Source: Chimonanthus salicifolius (lineage: Eukaryota > Streptophyta > Magnoliopsida > Laurales > Calycanthaceae). From it: 64,000 bases of DNA. The notes under the pieces were generated by a model that did no database searches, had not been told where the DNA came from, and was given only the letters and a program-made list of their open reading frames with translations. Below, one piece after another: positions 22,942 to 34,321 of the stretch. Every line of letters starts with the position of its first letter. Within the stretch, counting starts at the first letter, position 1. Both the position numbers and the translations under genes were made by a program. The stretch is from positions 44,338,314-44,402,313 of the forward strand of contig CM023536.1 of NCBI GenBank assembly GCA_013350335.1, in the 5' to 3' direction.

Positions 22942-24639
22942 TGTTAGTGCCTCTGCTTTGCCGAGTCCCTGTTTGTCAATACCATGACTCGGGCAGAAGC
23001 ACTTGCCAGAAGCTTGAAGACTCAAGATGATCAAGGAAGAAGATCATGCTCCACCAAGCTCAAAACTTATCGTATGGCAATCATAAAAACACATATATGG
23101 CCATAGATGATCTTAGGTGGAACCCACACCTGAGAGAGGACTTTTCCTAGGCTTAGTTGAACAAATGGTAAAACCATTAAAAAAACCTAGAGAGGAAGCT
23201 GGACAGTGAAATAGAAGCGAACTTGGAAAATATGTATTAAGTTCACTCAGCTCGACTAGTCGATCTCACCGACCCCTCGGTGGAGACATGATAGACCCAT
23301 CGTGGTCAAGGACTGGTCGGCCAATTTGATAGAAGTTCTGAATCATTGATCTATCATTCTAGATATGCCTCTGATCGAGATTCTAGTATGTACCGATCCC
23401 TCGGTGATGAACTTAAACGACCCCTCGTGGTCGGCGACTCGTCGGTAAAAACTTATGAGTTCTGGACTGTGAACTCAAATGGCCTCTCGATAAAACAGAC
23501 ATCTCAGTATTTTAAGACCGATCGAGAGTAACATGATCGACCCCTCTGTACATGGCGATAGATCGATTTGGGTAACAAGTTTCTAGTTTTGAAACTTCTG
23601 TCAGCATGTGTTTGTCCCAGACCGAACCTCTCGTATGGACCGACCTTTCGGTGCCATGACTGTCGACCCATGCGACACCGACCTATCTATCGGGAAGTAA
23701 TTATGCCGTTGGGAGTGCATTTAATGTGTAACGATCGGGTGGTTTAACGGTAATAAACATGAACACCGACCCACTGGTGCCACCGACTTGTCGGTCATGA
23801 ACAGTCATAAAGACCGTTAAGACTCCTCTATAAATATGAGTGTTGTGTGATCATTTTACTATCTTCATTGAGCTAAAAAGAGTTATACACTTTAAGGAAT
23901 GATCAACACCCTTGTAAGATGATTATAAACAACTAATCTATTGATTGTGTTTGAAAGTGAGAAAGAGAGGAGGAAGGAAAAGCCATAATCAACCAATCTA
24001 TTGATTGAGTTTGTTAGTGAGGAAAGGACAAAGAAAAGACTTAATCTAGGAAAGCTTTGGTTTAACCAAGTTTCCTATGTCACCCTGAGTTTGTGATTGC
24101 TATACGATGGCTAAAAGGATCAGCGTCGGCACTTAGTTGGTGGAATCTTCAAGAAGCATACATCAGCGAGAAAGAGCTTCAGGGCAAGTGTTTTTTGGTT
24201 TTTAATTTTCTTTTTAAAAACCTTTGACCCGAAAGTGGATTAAGGGGGATTTGCTCCGGAACCATTATAAAAAAACTCTAGAGCATTGTCTCTAGCATAG
24301 TGGTGGGTGGAATTCCAAGCCGATTGAGTGAGGTGGAATTCCTCACATAGTGAATTTAGGGATAGTTCAAGGTTGAGTGAGTCCTAACAGTAGATGTAGG
24401 TTGGCGAATCGAATCACTTTATATCTTGTGTCCTTTTGTTTGTGGTGTTAGAGCTATTTTATTGTGTTGATTATTCAATCACATTTGCTAACACATACTC
24501 ACTTGATTGATATTTTCACTACACATAATTAATCAATCAAGATAATTTTAAAAGGACTAACGATATTAGATTGACCTATTCACCCCCCTCCCCCCCTCTA
24601 GGGTCAATCGTGTTATTCCAGCTTCAAAGGGAACTTCCA
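22942..24639 (+). repeat. 3-prime LTR of the copia element
   Basis: Colinear with 8939-10660. It starts TGTTAGTGCC, keeps TATAAATA at 23829-23836 and the CACCGACCCCTCGGTG palindromes, ends GGGAACTTCCA, and is followed immediately by the GTTAT duplication. Confidence 0.92.
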
Positions 24640-24819
24640 GTTATACTACAAGATAAATAAGACCAAGTTCTATTGGTGTCTTTGATGTAACAATTTGCTT
24701 GAGTAAGCTATAATGACTGGTGTATCATAGCTCTTTACATTGGTATCTTATCGACCATTTTATGTGATGGATCAATTGGGTATTGTTTATTCAATTGTTT
24801 GATTTATCAGAAAATGTAA

Positions 24820-24998
24820 TATTTTGAGATAAAGAACATATTTTTTAAAAGTTTGGTAAATAGAATGACATAAAGAGAGTATTTTGAGATAAGAACATAT
24901 TTTTTGAAAGGTTGGTAAATAGAATGACAAAAAGAGAATACTTTGAGATAAGAACATATTTTTTTGAAAGGTTGGTAAATAGAATGACAGAAAGAGAA
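24820..24998. repeat. Tandem repeat, about 60 bp x 3
   Basis: Three head-to-tail copies start at 24820, 24880 and 24939. Each contains TTTGAGATAA(A)GAACATATTTTTT and GTTTGGTAAATAGAATGAC or a close variant. Few differences separate them. Confidence 0.9.
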
Positions 24999-25606
24999 GT
25001 AAAACCAACCTTGAATAAGATGAAGAAAGTAAAACTTCAGGACCAAACAATATCTTTCAGAAGCATGGATCTTATTGAAGAATATGGGATTAGAAGGTTA
25101 AATAGATTCTCTAAAAAAATCATGGATTAATAAAGAATGCTTGAAGATTGTTCCAAAGCCAACTTTCTGTTGATAGAGGCAACATATTCTTGGATGTTTA
25201 GCCATCTCTCAGTTTCTTTTGGCTTGATGGTCAAGATGATCATCTCATAAAGTAGGCACGTTCAACTCCAACAGACTACTCTTTTTAAACTTTACCGATG
25301 TGCACAGAATGAGAGGTTTATACATGCATGTGCGATTAGTCTCACCTCTAATATAGGGTTGGAATACCCATATTTAAAAAAAAGAAAAAATGGTATCCTT
25401 CGAATTTGGATTTGGCCCTCCAGTTTACTGGACTCCACTGTAGCTCCGAACTGCCTAACTATCCATTAATATAATTAGGTTTCCTAATTTGATTATGTAA
25501 TAGGTTGATTAGTATTTAGTGCTATATATACTTGCATGTATTTGAACAAATGCATGCGATTGCAATCTAAGCAAAAGTTCTTAGGAAAGCGAAGTATCTC
25601 TTTTTT
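24999..25606. other. Spacer, no gene seen
   Basis: No domain-bearing frame or bounded repeat is visible. Confidence 0.5.
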
Positions 25607-26006
25607 GGCTGTGTTTGGATGGGGGTAAAGGGGGTAATGAGAGGAAACCCCCCATTACCCTTGTTTGGTAATGAGGTTTTCAGGAAACCATTGCCCCTCT
25701 TTACCCCCTCTTTGCACATATGGAGCAAAAAAATTTTAAATATTTTTTTATTGATAAATATTATTTAATAATTATCTTTTACAAAATTTTATTTTTATTT
25801 TTTATAATAAAAATTATTAATTCACATAAAATTATTAATATGCCAGGTTACCTCTATTTACAATTGCCAAAAAAAGATTTTTCTCTCAAGATAAGTTTTA
25901 ACTTTACCCTTATAATTACTAAAAAGGATAAGGATAACACCTACATAAATGTAACTTCTGTTAAAAAATAACCTCTGTAAAATTTATCTCTCATCCAAAC
26001 GCATCC
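25607..26006. mobile_element. 400 bp MITE related to the 5.4-8.4 kb foldback
   Basis: Ends are GGCTGTGTTTGGATGGGGG and, from the right, GGATGCGTTTGGATGAGAG. Internal words GCCAGGTTACCTCTA, TTTACCCTTATAATTACTAAAAAG and AAATTTATCTCTCATCCAAA parallel the sub-terminal modules of the foldback element. It is non-coding; no clean target duplication is visible beyond a short T run. Confidence 0.7.
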
Positions 26007-26555
26007 TTCCCTATAAAATTCATCTCTCGCAGTATCAACTACTCAACGTGAACCTCCATCCTTAGCTTCATGTGTATGCATGTGTTAAATGTAATTTTTA
26101 TCCATCAATATTAGTTGTTGTAGGCATGGATTCGTCGAGTTTCTAGCTAGTGTGAGGTTTTGTTGTTGTGCTGAAGCACATCAATATCGATATGCCGATT
26201 ATTGTTTAAATATGTTTTTCAGTCAAAGAAAATGGACAATCAACATGAAATTTCACTTCTGCCACTTATTTCATTATTGTTCAAATTAGATGGTTGAACA
26301 TGTTTGATGAGACTAACTCATTTTGAATTTTTACATTAGCAACATTTTTTTTTTAATTTTATAAATTCATTAGAGCCCATCTCTAATTCAAATTGTCATA
26401 AAAAACTCGTGACTCAATTACCTCAGCTTGATATAGTTCTACTTTTGCAAATTAGTTATCTCTATAAGTCACCCCTTCTAAAGAAGGTGCTTGGTCCTAA
26501 GTCGATGCTCCCGTTCGCCAATGTGTTTTGGCAGACTCACAAATTTGCTACACAA
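26007..26555. other. Spacer, no gene seen
   Basis: AT-rich with no recognisable feature. AATAGCAAC at 26556-26564 is the target duplication of the next element. Confidence 0.5.
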
Positions 26556-26564
26556 AATAGCAAC

Positions 26565-27550
26565 GGTGCCTCATACAGACACCCAGATTTTCTGCCTCTA
26601 CACACCCGAATTTAGATTTTCGGGTTAAATTACCATTTTACCCCTACATTTTAACTCATTCGAAAGAACTGCCAGTTCATTCAGCATTCGTTTGGATGAA
26701 TAAAGTCATCCGAACGAATGCCGAAGTGTAAATTTAGTTATTCGAATGAGTAAGCAGAACAGTGTTCATTCGTTCGAATGAACCAACCCGTTCATTCGAA
26801 CAAATGAGATATATATGTTCATTCATTCAAATAAACGGGTTGGTTCATTCAAACGAATTTATCTGAGAGCAATGGCTTTTTGTAGTCGTTCTCTCGAATG
26901 TCATTCGTTCGAATAAACCAATCCATTTATTCGAATGAATGACATATATTAGAACGAATGAACATATATACATTCATTCGTTCAAATGAACAACTTAGTT
27001 CATTCGAACGAATGAGAACGTATATAAATCGTTTACTCATTCGATCGATCAAACCCTAACAGGTTCGTTCATTCGAACAAATGACATTCGAGTAAACGAC
27101 TGTAAAAAACCATTGCTCATAGATAAATTCGTTCGGATGAACCAACCCGTTCATTCGAACGAATGAACAATGTTCTATCCACTCGTTCGAATGAATGGGT
27201 TGGTTCATTCGAACGAATGACATTCAAGAGAACGACTGTAAAAAGCCATTGCTCTCAGATAAATTCGTTTGAATGAACCAACCCGTTCATTCGAACAATG
27301 ACATTCGAGAGAACGACTGTAAAAAACCATTCTTATCAGATAAATTCGTTAGAATGAACTAACCTCGTTTGAATGAACTAAATTTACACTTCGGCATTCG
27401 TTTAGATCACTTTATTCATTCGAACGAATGCCGAATGAAATGGCAGTTCGTTCGAATGAGCTAAAACGTGGGGGTAGATTGATAATTTCACCCGAAAATC
27501 AGAATTCAAGTGTGTAGAGGCAGAAAATCCGTGTGTCTGTATGTCACGTC
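26565..27550. mobile_element. Mutator-like long-TIR element, TSD AATAGCAAC
   Basis: Both ends read inwards as ...CATACAGACAC(C/A)C(C/G)..., then TTTTCTGCCTCTACACAC, GATTTTCGGGT(T/G)AAATTA and CACTTCGGCATTCGTT-type sequence. That gives inverted homology of at least 170 bp at each end. The 9-mer AATAGCAAC flanks it perfectly (26556-26564 and 27551-27559), the hallmark of Mutator-like insertion. The 986 bp interior is almost wholly made of palindromic TTCGTTCGAATGAA words and has no transposase, so it is a non-autonomous element able to form a long hairpin. Confidence 0.88.
26640..27450. repeat. Palindromic word array TTCATTCGAACGAATGAA
   Basis: The dyad word TTCATTCGnACGAATGAAC and the related GTTCGAATGAAC occur more than fifteen times, in both half-site orders. 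They are interleaved with GAGAACGACTGTAAAAA(A/G)CCATTGCT and AGATAAATTCGTT(C/T)GAATGAAC modules, which repeat near 26870, 27110, 27230 and 27310. Confidence 0.85.
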
Positions 27551-27567
27551 AATAGCAACATGTAAGT

Positions 27568-27591
27568 AGAAAGAAAGAAAGAAAGAAAGTA
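27568..27591. repeat. (GAAA)n microsatellite
   Basis: A short run of AGAAAGAAAG units beside the Mutator-like element. Confidence 0.8.
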
Positions 27592-28418
27592 TGACTTTGA
27601 TTGGAGTTTCTCAATTTCGTAGGCAACAACTTTTGCTGGCATGTTGTCTTTCACATTCTTGTAAGCATCATCTCTAGAAAAATATCTCAAATGAAACAAA
27701 TATTAAATAAGCATGCAATGAGAAGACTATTCAAAGAGAGTGAAAAAAAAAAAGATAGCTTGATTCAGTTGTCCATGACATGCTCACTTGAAGAGCTTAT
27801 CGTCAAGTGAGCCAGTCTTACCATCAATTTCGTCACTCTTTTAACTAATGTGATCAAGTCAAGCCATACAAATTTGCATATAAAGTTGAGGAAGCGATGG
27901 GACACCAGGACTTAGCCAACATAAACTTGACTTGTATTGATGAACAAGAGAAGTACAATGCAAGCTTTCACTCACAATGAACACAAGACTAGGAGACTCA
28001 AGCTCTCTACTTTAGACTAGAACTCTTGACTAGCTTGATGACAGATTATTCGAATGAGTGTTACACGGACTAAATCAAAGAAGGGTTTATGCTTGCTATG
28101 TGATATTGGTTATCGGAGTCTGTTTGACACTAACAAACTGCATCGAACAAGAAAAGAAAATGGGTCTAAAATGATAGTACCATGACTGAAGAATATGGAA
28201 AAAAATGGAAGAAGCATCAGTCCCATAACATTATGTTGTGAGAATCAAAATATAATAGGGACATCTCAATGAGTGAAAGGATACAGCAAATAACGTAGCG
28301 CTACTTCAATATATCTTTTGTACGAAAGAAATCTCTTTCAGGCTCAACAAAAGCTGTCTCTTCTCCAAAAGAAGAGACAACCTTGCGAGATAAAGTAGGT
28401 CCTAATATTTGGTCAGAA
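27592..28418. other. Spacer, no gene seen
   Basis: A 69-codon frame at 27601-27810 has no recognisable similarity and low-complexity lysine runs. Nothing else is supported. Confidence 0.45.
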
Positions 28419-28782
28419 CGTTGTGATAAATACTGTACGTGGGATATTAATGGACTATTGGTAATATTGGATTATTTTCAAATTCTCAGATTTTTATCTG
28501 AAATTTAATAGAAAAATCTTTTAAAACTTATAATATTTAAAAATAATAAAATTAGAATAAATAAAAATATTAATAAAATAAAAATAGTAATAAAGAATTT
28601 ACCGAAAATTTATCAACAATCTATCGAGATATTGTTGTGAGATTATCATTTATCGTATTTTTAACATGATTTTTTCTAAAATTTATCGCCATGCCCATAA
28701 AAATATGTTTATAATGCAGTAATGATATTTTACTTATAAAAATATGATAAATTTGAAAATATCGCTGATATTTATGACACTG
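28419..28782. mobile_element. Small TIR repeat, copy 2
   Basis: Diverged, colinear copy of 1507-1892. It shares ATTGGTAATATTGG-like, ATAATATTTAAAAATAATAAAA, AATTTACCGnnAATTTATC and GATATTTATGACA(A/C)TGG. Flanking octamers GGTCAGAA and GATGAGAA match at 6 of 8 positions, compatible with an eroded 8 bp duplication. Confidence 0.65.
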
Positions 28783-28968
28783 GATGAGAATTCAAAGAAG
28801 GATGTTTAAGAAAACTCCTCCCCACCTGAGTTTTCCTCCTAACTGCAACTTTCTAAATCTTGCCGACCGCCTCTTGCAGTACTTCGGTACTGTGTATCAA
28901 TCATCTTGTGTATTGAGTCAATCAAAATATTTATGGAAACCATTCTCCTCCATTTTATGTTAATGATT

Positions 28969-29169
28969 ATCAACCCATTACTTCTACAAGTTTATTGTTC
29001 TCATTTATTTCTTATGTCTATTAATTGACGCGGATCAGATCAAAGGATAATAAATAAATGGGGATAAGTGGAAATATTGCGATAATTAAACGGTGGAATG
29101 GAGCTGGAATCATCAACCCATTACTTCTATAAATTTATTGTTTTCATTTATCTTCTTGTGTCTATTAAT
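28969..29169. repeat. Direct repeat pair, about 57 bp
   Basis: The segment ATCAACCCATTACTTCTA... ending TCTATTAAT occurs at 28969-29025 and 29112-29169 in the same orientation, with a few changes, separated by about 86 bp. Confidence 0.75.
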
Positions 29170-30477
29170 GGATGGAATGGAGGTATAATTGGGTGTCATG
29201 GGTCCCACGGTCAAAGTTTGACCGTATGAACTAGAATTCGAAAACAGTGAGATGTTGGGAGAAAATTGGGACTGGTGGTCACATGGGATGGAAGGTGGGT
29301 CAACAGTGGTCGTTGGTGGGAAAGAATATTAAAAAGAAAATGAAAGAGGTCTGGCAAGAACTTGACGAAACATATATTAGAATGAAACTATTGTTTAATT
29401 ATATTATTAATTTCAGAATTTGTATATTTTGTGGAAACTGTGTCAAGTATTGTCTAATAAACTGTTTATCATTGACTGAATTTTATTTATAATTGCCAAG
29501 AATTGAATTATAATTAAATTGCTTTTAGCCATAGATAATTCTCTTAATGCAAGAACAATTACAAGGTAGAACAAGGGAGAGAGGGAGAGAAGAGAATAAG
29601 GGAAATAAGGAAAAAGAGAGGAGCAGAGGGATAGAGAGAGACGAGACATGTTATTTACAATATTCAAAGGGTTTTAATAGTAAAAAAAACTAAAAATAGA
29701 AAAAAATTAAAAAATGAAAATAAAAATAAAAGAAGAAATAAATTTAAATAAACAATTTTACAAATCGAAAGAAAATAAAAGTATAGAGCTGTCAGATTTC
29801 TTTGAGTTTTTGTCGGATTTTCGATTCACGCCAGATTTCAATTTGTCAGGCGATGCACGTGTTGCATGAGTCCATCTGATGCCGTTTTCTCTCTCTCACC
29901 CCCCTTGTTAACCCTTTACTATTCTTATTTAGTTTTTCTTTTCTACTTCTCCTTCAGGCTTTCTGACAAAGTTTTTCTATTTTTTTAATACTAATAAAAT
30001 AGGTATAGATTCATTTTTTACTCATTAAATCAATTTTTAAAATTTTCTCTGTTTTAATTTTTTTATTTTTTGTTTATTAATATAAAAACAAATAAATATT
30101 TTTAATGAATGAATGGTTAAAATTTATTGAACAATCATCATCAACTATTTATTTTACATTAAGATAGAATAATAAAATATTTATATTATGATATGCACAT
30201 ATGATCCTTTGTGTGATGTTGCTGTGCCATCTCTTTCAATTTAATCATTGGTTGGTTTACGTTTTTCTTTCCCATCTGCCTTAACCTTGATCTTGCTCCA
30301 CTCATTGCAAACAAGGGTTAAAAACAAAAAGGTAACAGCTCAGATCTTGTATGGGCGAAAAAATTTCTCTCTCCTTTTTAAATTTTTATAGAAAAGAAAT
30401 ATAAAAAATAGGAGAAATGGAAAACTTGGTATGAAGATAATTTTATAAAAAAATGTTTATTTTATGTATTATTAATC
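29170..30477. other. Spacer, no gene seen
   Basis: AT-rich DNA with a GA-rich patch near 29570-29645. Short open frames show no domain. Confidence 0.5.
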
Positions 30478-31010
30478 CTCTAAAGAGTCAAAATTTCAAT
30501 TCAAATAAAGTATGTTCTAAAAATTTTAGAAAATAAAGATTAATATGAAGAAATACTTAATATGAAATTCATATTCTCTAATATATCATATTGATGCGGA
30601 CACCAAACTTGACGAGCCCAACTTGAGCCAGATCGATGACAAGCTCACCCAATTAAACCAAACTGACGAATTGACGTTCTGAATTTATGGAGGAAATGAG
30701 GAAAGTGGGGACCTAGGGCACAATCTAATGGACCCACTTGTGCCATAAGTAAAGCCCATTTTGACTCTAAAGAGTCACAATTTCAATTCGAATAAAGCAT
30801 GTTCTAAAATTTTTTGAAAATAAAAGATTAATATGAAGAAAGACCAAATATGAAATTCATATTCTCTAGTATCTCGTATTGATGCAGACACCAAGCCTGA
30901 CGAACCCAACTTGAGCCAGATCGATGACAAGCCGGCCCAATTAAACCAAATTAACGATGCACAACCTAATGGACCCACTTATGCCATAAGTAAAGCCCAT
31001 TTAAATAAGT
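30478..31010. repeat. Tandem duplication, 287 bp period
   Basis: CTCTAAAGAGTCA begins both copies (30478 and 30765). Shared landmarks are TATGAAATTCATATTCTCTA, GAGCCAGATCGATGACAAGC and GCCATAAGTAAAGCCCATTT. The second copy has lost about 50 bp present in the first near 30670-30720. Confidence 0.85.
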
Positions 31011-31179
31011 TATGGGTCAAGGTCCATTTGGAAGCGTTGTGGGCCTCGAAATCCATGTTTTCAGGACAACTTACGGTCATGGAGATGCCAACTCGGATCA
31101 CACCTCAGATGCCACGTGAATGCAACTGGGATCGAGGAAAACAATTGGAAGCTGGACTTCCTGGTTTTGCGGATTGACT

Positions 31180-31680
31180 GAAGCAAAAGGAGAACAAAAA
31201 CAGAATGAGAGGGAAGAAAAAGGAATAAAAGGAAACTCAGTTGAGCGAAAAAGGGAAGAACTGAAGAGGATCAGAGAGAGTAGGGTGTAACGCTGCCTAG
31301 AGAGAAAGAAATAAGAGAAAAAAAAGCCTGAGAAAAGAGAGAAGAAGAAGAATCTTGCGAGCATAGCAAAAGAAATAAAAATTGAGGAAAAAAGAAAAAT
31401 AGAAAGAAAATAAAGGAAAAACACCAGCCTCCCCAGAAACGGCAAGAAAACATAGCAGGAATAGAAAGAAGAGGAAAAATAAAGACAAGAAATAAAAAAA
31501 AAAAAGAAGGAAAGAACTAGAAAAGAAGAATCAATAAGAGGGAAAATCTGAGAGAGATGAATGGATCAAGATAAAAGAGAAAGAGAGAAAAAAAAAAACG
31601 GAGAAGTAAGAAAGGCAGAAGTGTTCGAAAGAGAAGACACTGCAGGAAATCGAAACTGAAACAAAAAGTGGCACGCAAAG
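31180..31680. repeat. Purine-rich (GA) tract of about 500 bp
   Basis: The plus strand is nearly all A and G (AGAGGGAAGAAAAAGG, GAAGAAGAAGAATC etc.). The minus strand is therefore CT-rich, like the transcript leaders of LTRs elsewhere in this window. Minus-strand frames here are Phe/Ser/Leu artefacts of composition. Confidence 0.7.
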
Positions 31681-31791
31681 AAGACCAATCTGAGTTGGAC
31701 GGGTCATGAGATCCAAGTGGATTTTCTTTATTAATTTTTATTCCCTATTTTTAGTTATTAATAAGGCCTATAAATTCAGTACCTAGTCTGT

Positions 31792-32433
31792 TCACTATGA
31801 GATAAAGGAGAAAAAAAGAGTACAAGTACAATATAAGACTCCTTGAGTCTAGAGTCCAAACTCGAAGTCCCGAGCCCCTTATACACCCATGTATACAATA
31901 CACCGATGTCACCTCTCTGTTGGTGTTTGTATCTCTCTCATACACAAAAAAGTGAACCCAACTACTGTCTCGCTCCTCTCCACTTCCTACTTTTTACGAG
32001 CATATCTCGACGTGCTTCACGAACACGAGGCTGCATCCTCCTTCATGATGTCAACGTTTGTGCACATCCTCCACTGTTGTATGCAGACACCTCTAGCGTT
32101 GAGAGCAAATCTCCGCGGCCATCCAATGCACCCTCCATGTATTGGCTTCCATCATGGCTTAGGAAGGCACTCGGCCAAAGACCGTCCACTTTGCTCTCTC
32201 TCGGTGCCTCTTTTGGTTCCACACCTTGAGCACTCGTTGAATGCTCTCTTATAATCATGTATGTCGTGTACCCTTTTAGGCAAGAAGCTGTCGTGCCTAA
32301 TCCTAGAAGGATTAGGACCATAAGTCTCAAGGCAACTTGAGAGACTTTCTCCATACGCATGTACATGCAGACCATGTGAGCTCCACACGACATCCAGATC
32401 TTGGATATGATGGAATTGAGTCACCTCCTAACA
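31792..32433 (-). repeat. LTR-a (outer end truncated)
   Basis: Colinear with LTR-c from TTCACTATGAGATAAA onward, through CTTGAGTCTAGAG, GAGCCCCTTnTACACCCATG and GGCCAAAGACCGTCCACTTT to the end CTCCTAACA. It lacks the first 110 bp of LTR-c (in plus-strand coordinates). It keeps about 195 bp that LTR-c has deleted between GTCCACTTT and CAGATCTTGG. The next bases, ACTCCACCTTGGCG, are the purine tract on the minus strand. Confidence 0.75.
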
Positions 32434-34321
32434 ACTCCACCTTGGCGAAAATTCTACTAACCCTGAGACGAATTGATCACCTTGGCGAAAAGTCTACTAA
32501 CCACTGAGACGAATTGATCACCACTGCACATTGGCCGCTCACAGCTAGGTCCACCTGCAGCTGCAGTTCTAGCCCTCTTAAAAATATTGGCAACAACTAT
32601 ATGGTTGTTATGATTCACACTAGACTATACCAGATATCTTGTGCTTGACCTCTTGCATATAGCTTATGAAGAGAGACCCACCAACGCACACAACCACCTT
32701 GTCAGCTTATGTGTTGCTACTACCGTGTCCTCTGAATGGAAGCCCCAATCAGATTTATGTGTATCTCTCTGATACACCAAAACTCACACACACAGCTGTG
32801 TATTTTAGAAGAACCCCCACTGTTATTCTCTTGGTCACAGTCAAACTCATTCAGGCAGCCCCTCTCCAACCTCCTGTTGTTAACTGTTCTGGTCTTCTCT
32901 CGCAAGACCGATTCGCTGCTCCACCTTGCGACAATAACTACTTCTGCCTTTTGTTCTGACTGCAGTACTCCCTCTCACGTCTCAGCTTCTCACACAGCCA
33001 TCCTCTCAATGTATGAAACAGATCTGATCTGCTTCTCCTCCAAAGCCTCCACGTTGCGCGTTAGCACACACGCTGCTTATTGAGAATTGAGATGTCTCAA
33101 TACAAACAGATCAGACCTGCTGATCTGTATGTCTAGCAGTCTGTCTCCTCTGCTAGGCTCGGCCACCGTTGCTGTCTGGACCTTCCTCTGTTGATCGCCC
33201 TTTGAGAAGTCACGGTAATCCCTCTGCTTCCACAAAGCACTGATGTGTGCTTACAGATCTGAAGAACTTATCTTGACCAAATTCATCGTCTCCCTCTTGC
33301 TCTGAATTTTCAAGCCCACTACACTACGAAAAATAGAGTCTTGCACGGTGCTTCCATATGAGCCCACGCCTGATCTCACCTTGTGTTTTGCAACTTCTCA
33401 ATATGCCTTGTGTTGCTGCCTCTGCTTGTCGCTGCTGTATGTAGCCAGCCCTCTGGTCTTAGATCTGTTTCACTGCTGAAACAGTTCTTCCTTTCTGCAA
33501 ACTCCTTGCCAGCACCTCTTTCTCTCAGTCGTCCAGCACTCCCTCCTCTCTTCATGCCGTTGGCTAACTATATGTCAACCCCTTCATGCCCTTTTTTTGG
33601 CCACGACAGGATTCTTTGCTGCAATATAATGTGTTGCAGATCTGCAAGCCTTTCTCTTTTTTCACTAGCAGAGATATACACGCCTCCATAGCTCTAGCAG
33701 CCCTTTAATTGCCTCTGTTATTTGCTATTTGCAGTCCTCTATCTATCCCTCACGATGGCTGAAGCTTCCTTTTATATCTTTTCCACACTCAGATATATTC
33801 AGCCTACAAAGGCTTTCTCCCTCACGTGTCTTTACTCTCCACCACGTTACCAGACTTTATCATCTACAATACACGTTGTATATCCAGCCTGCATAGCAAC
33901 TCCTTCTCGAGACCTCCTCGAGAAACCTTGCTTTCTTCTGTTTCAACCAGCCCTCTCTATGAGAACCCACGCACTCACAGATCTGATTTGGAGAACCCCC
34001 TGGTTCTGCCGTGCTTGGGACAACATCAAAACCTATCTGCCCTGGGTTCTTCTTAGGCTGGTCTATCCCAGATCTCCTAAAGGCAAACACTTGTTGCTGG
34101 ATCCCTCTCCTCTCTATATTTAGTCATTCTCTCTTGGACTGTATATAGAAGGCTCTTACCAAAGAGCGTGACGCTGCAGTGTGTTGCCTCTATCCTCAGA
34201 TTCCTGGACTTATTCTCTGGCTTCTTTGTGCAGCGCTCCACCTTGAACTTTGCCACCGGGATATGTTGTATTCCGTTCACCCACGAGTCCCTGGTCTCCA
34301 ACCAAAGCTACTGATACCACT
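32434..34321 (-). other. Non-coding interior between LTR-a and LTR-b
   Basis: CT- and GATCTG-rich sequence with no retroelement protein on either strand. A 41 bp duplication around CACCTTGGCGAAAA...GACGAATTGATC lies at 32440-32522. The minus-strand primer site GTGGTATCAGTAG is at 34308-34320, one base from LTR-b. Confidence 0.65.

Larger units (their letters stand above)
8939..24639 (+). mobile_element. Ty1/copia element with long LTRs, pol-less, TSD GTTAT
   Basis: LTRs of 1722 bp (8939-10660) and 1698 bp (22942-24639) begin TGTTAGTGCC and end in CA. The 5 bp GTTAT directly abuts both outer ends (8934-8938 and 24640-24644). A primer site follows the 5-prime LTR and a purine tract precedes the 3-prime LTR. 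The interior holds a decayed copia gag (10728-11426, resuming at 17671) and an extra 3-prime ORF remnant (19671-20227). I see no integrase, reverse transcriptase or RNase H, so the copy is non-autonomous. Two later insertions (11427-17665 and 21320-22838) account for about 7.8 kb. LTR size and the additional ORF recall the SIRE/Maximus lineage; that lineage name is inference. Confidence 0.9.

Noticed and set aside
31098..31716. Phe/Ser/Leu-rich minus-strand frames
   Set aside because: Direct consequence of a 500 bp purine tract on the plus strand.
32666..34123. Several 100-133 codon plus-strand frames
   Set aside because: They lie antisense in the non-coding interior of a minus-strand LTR element, are CT-rich, and show no domain or shared frame with related elements.
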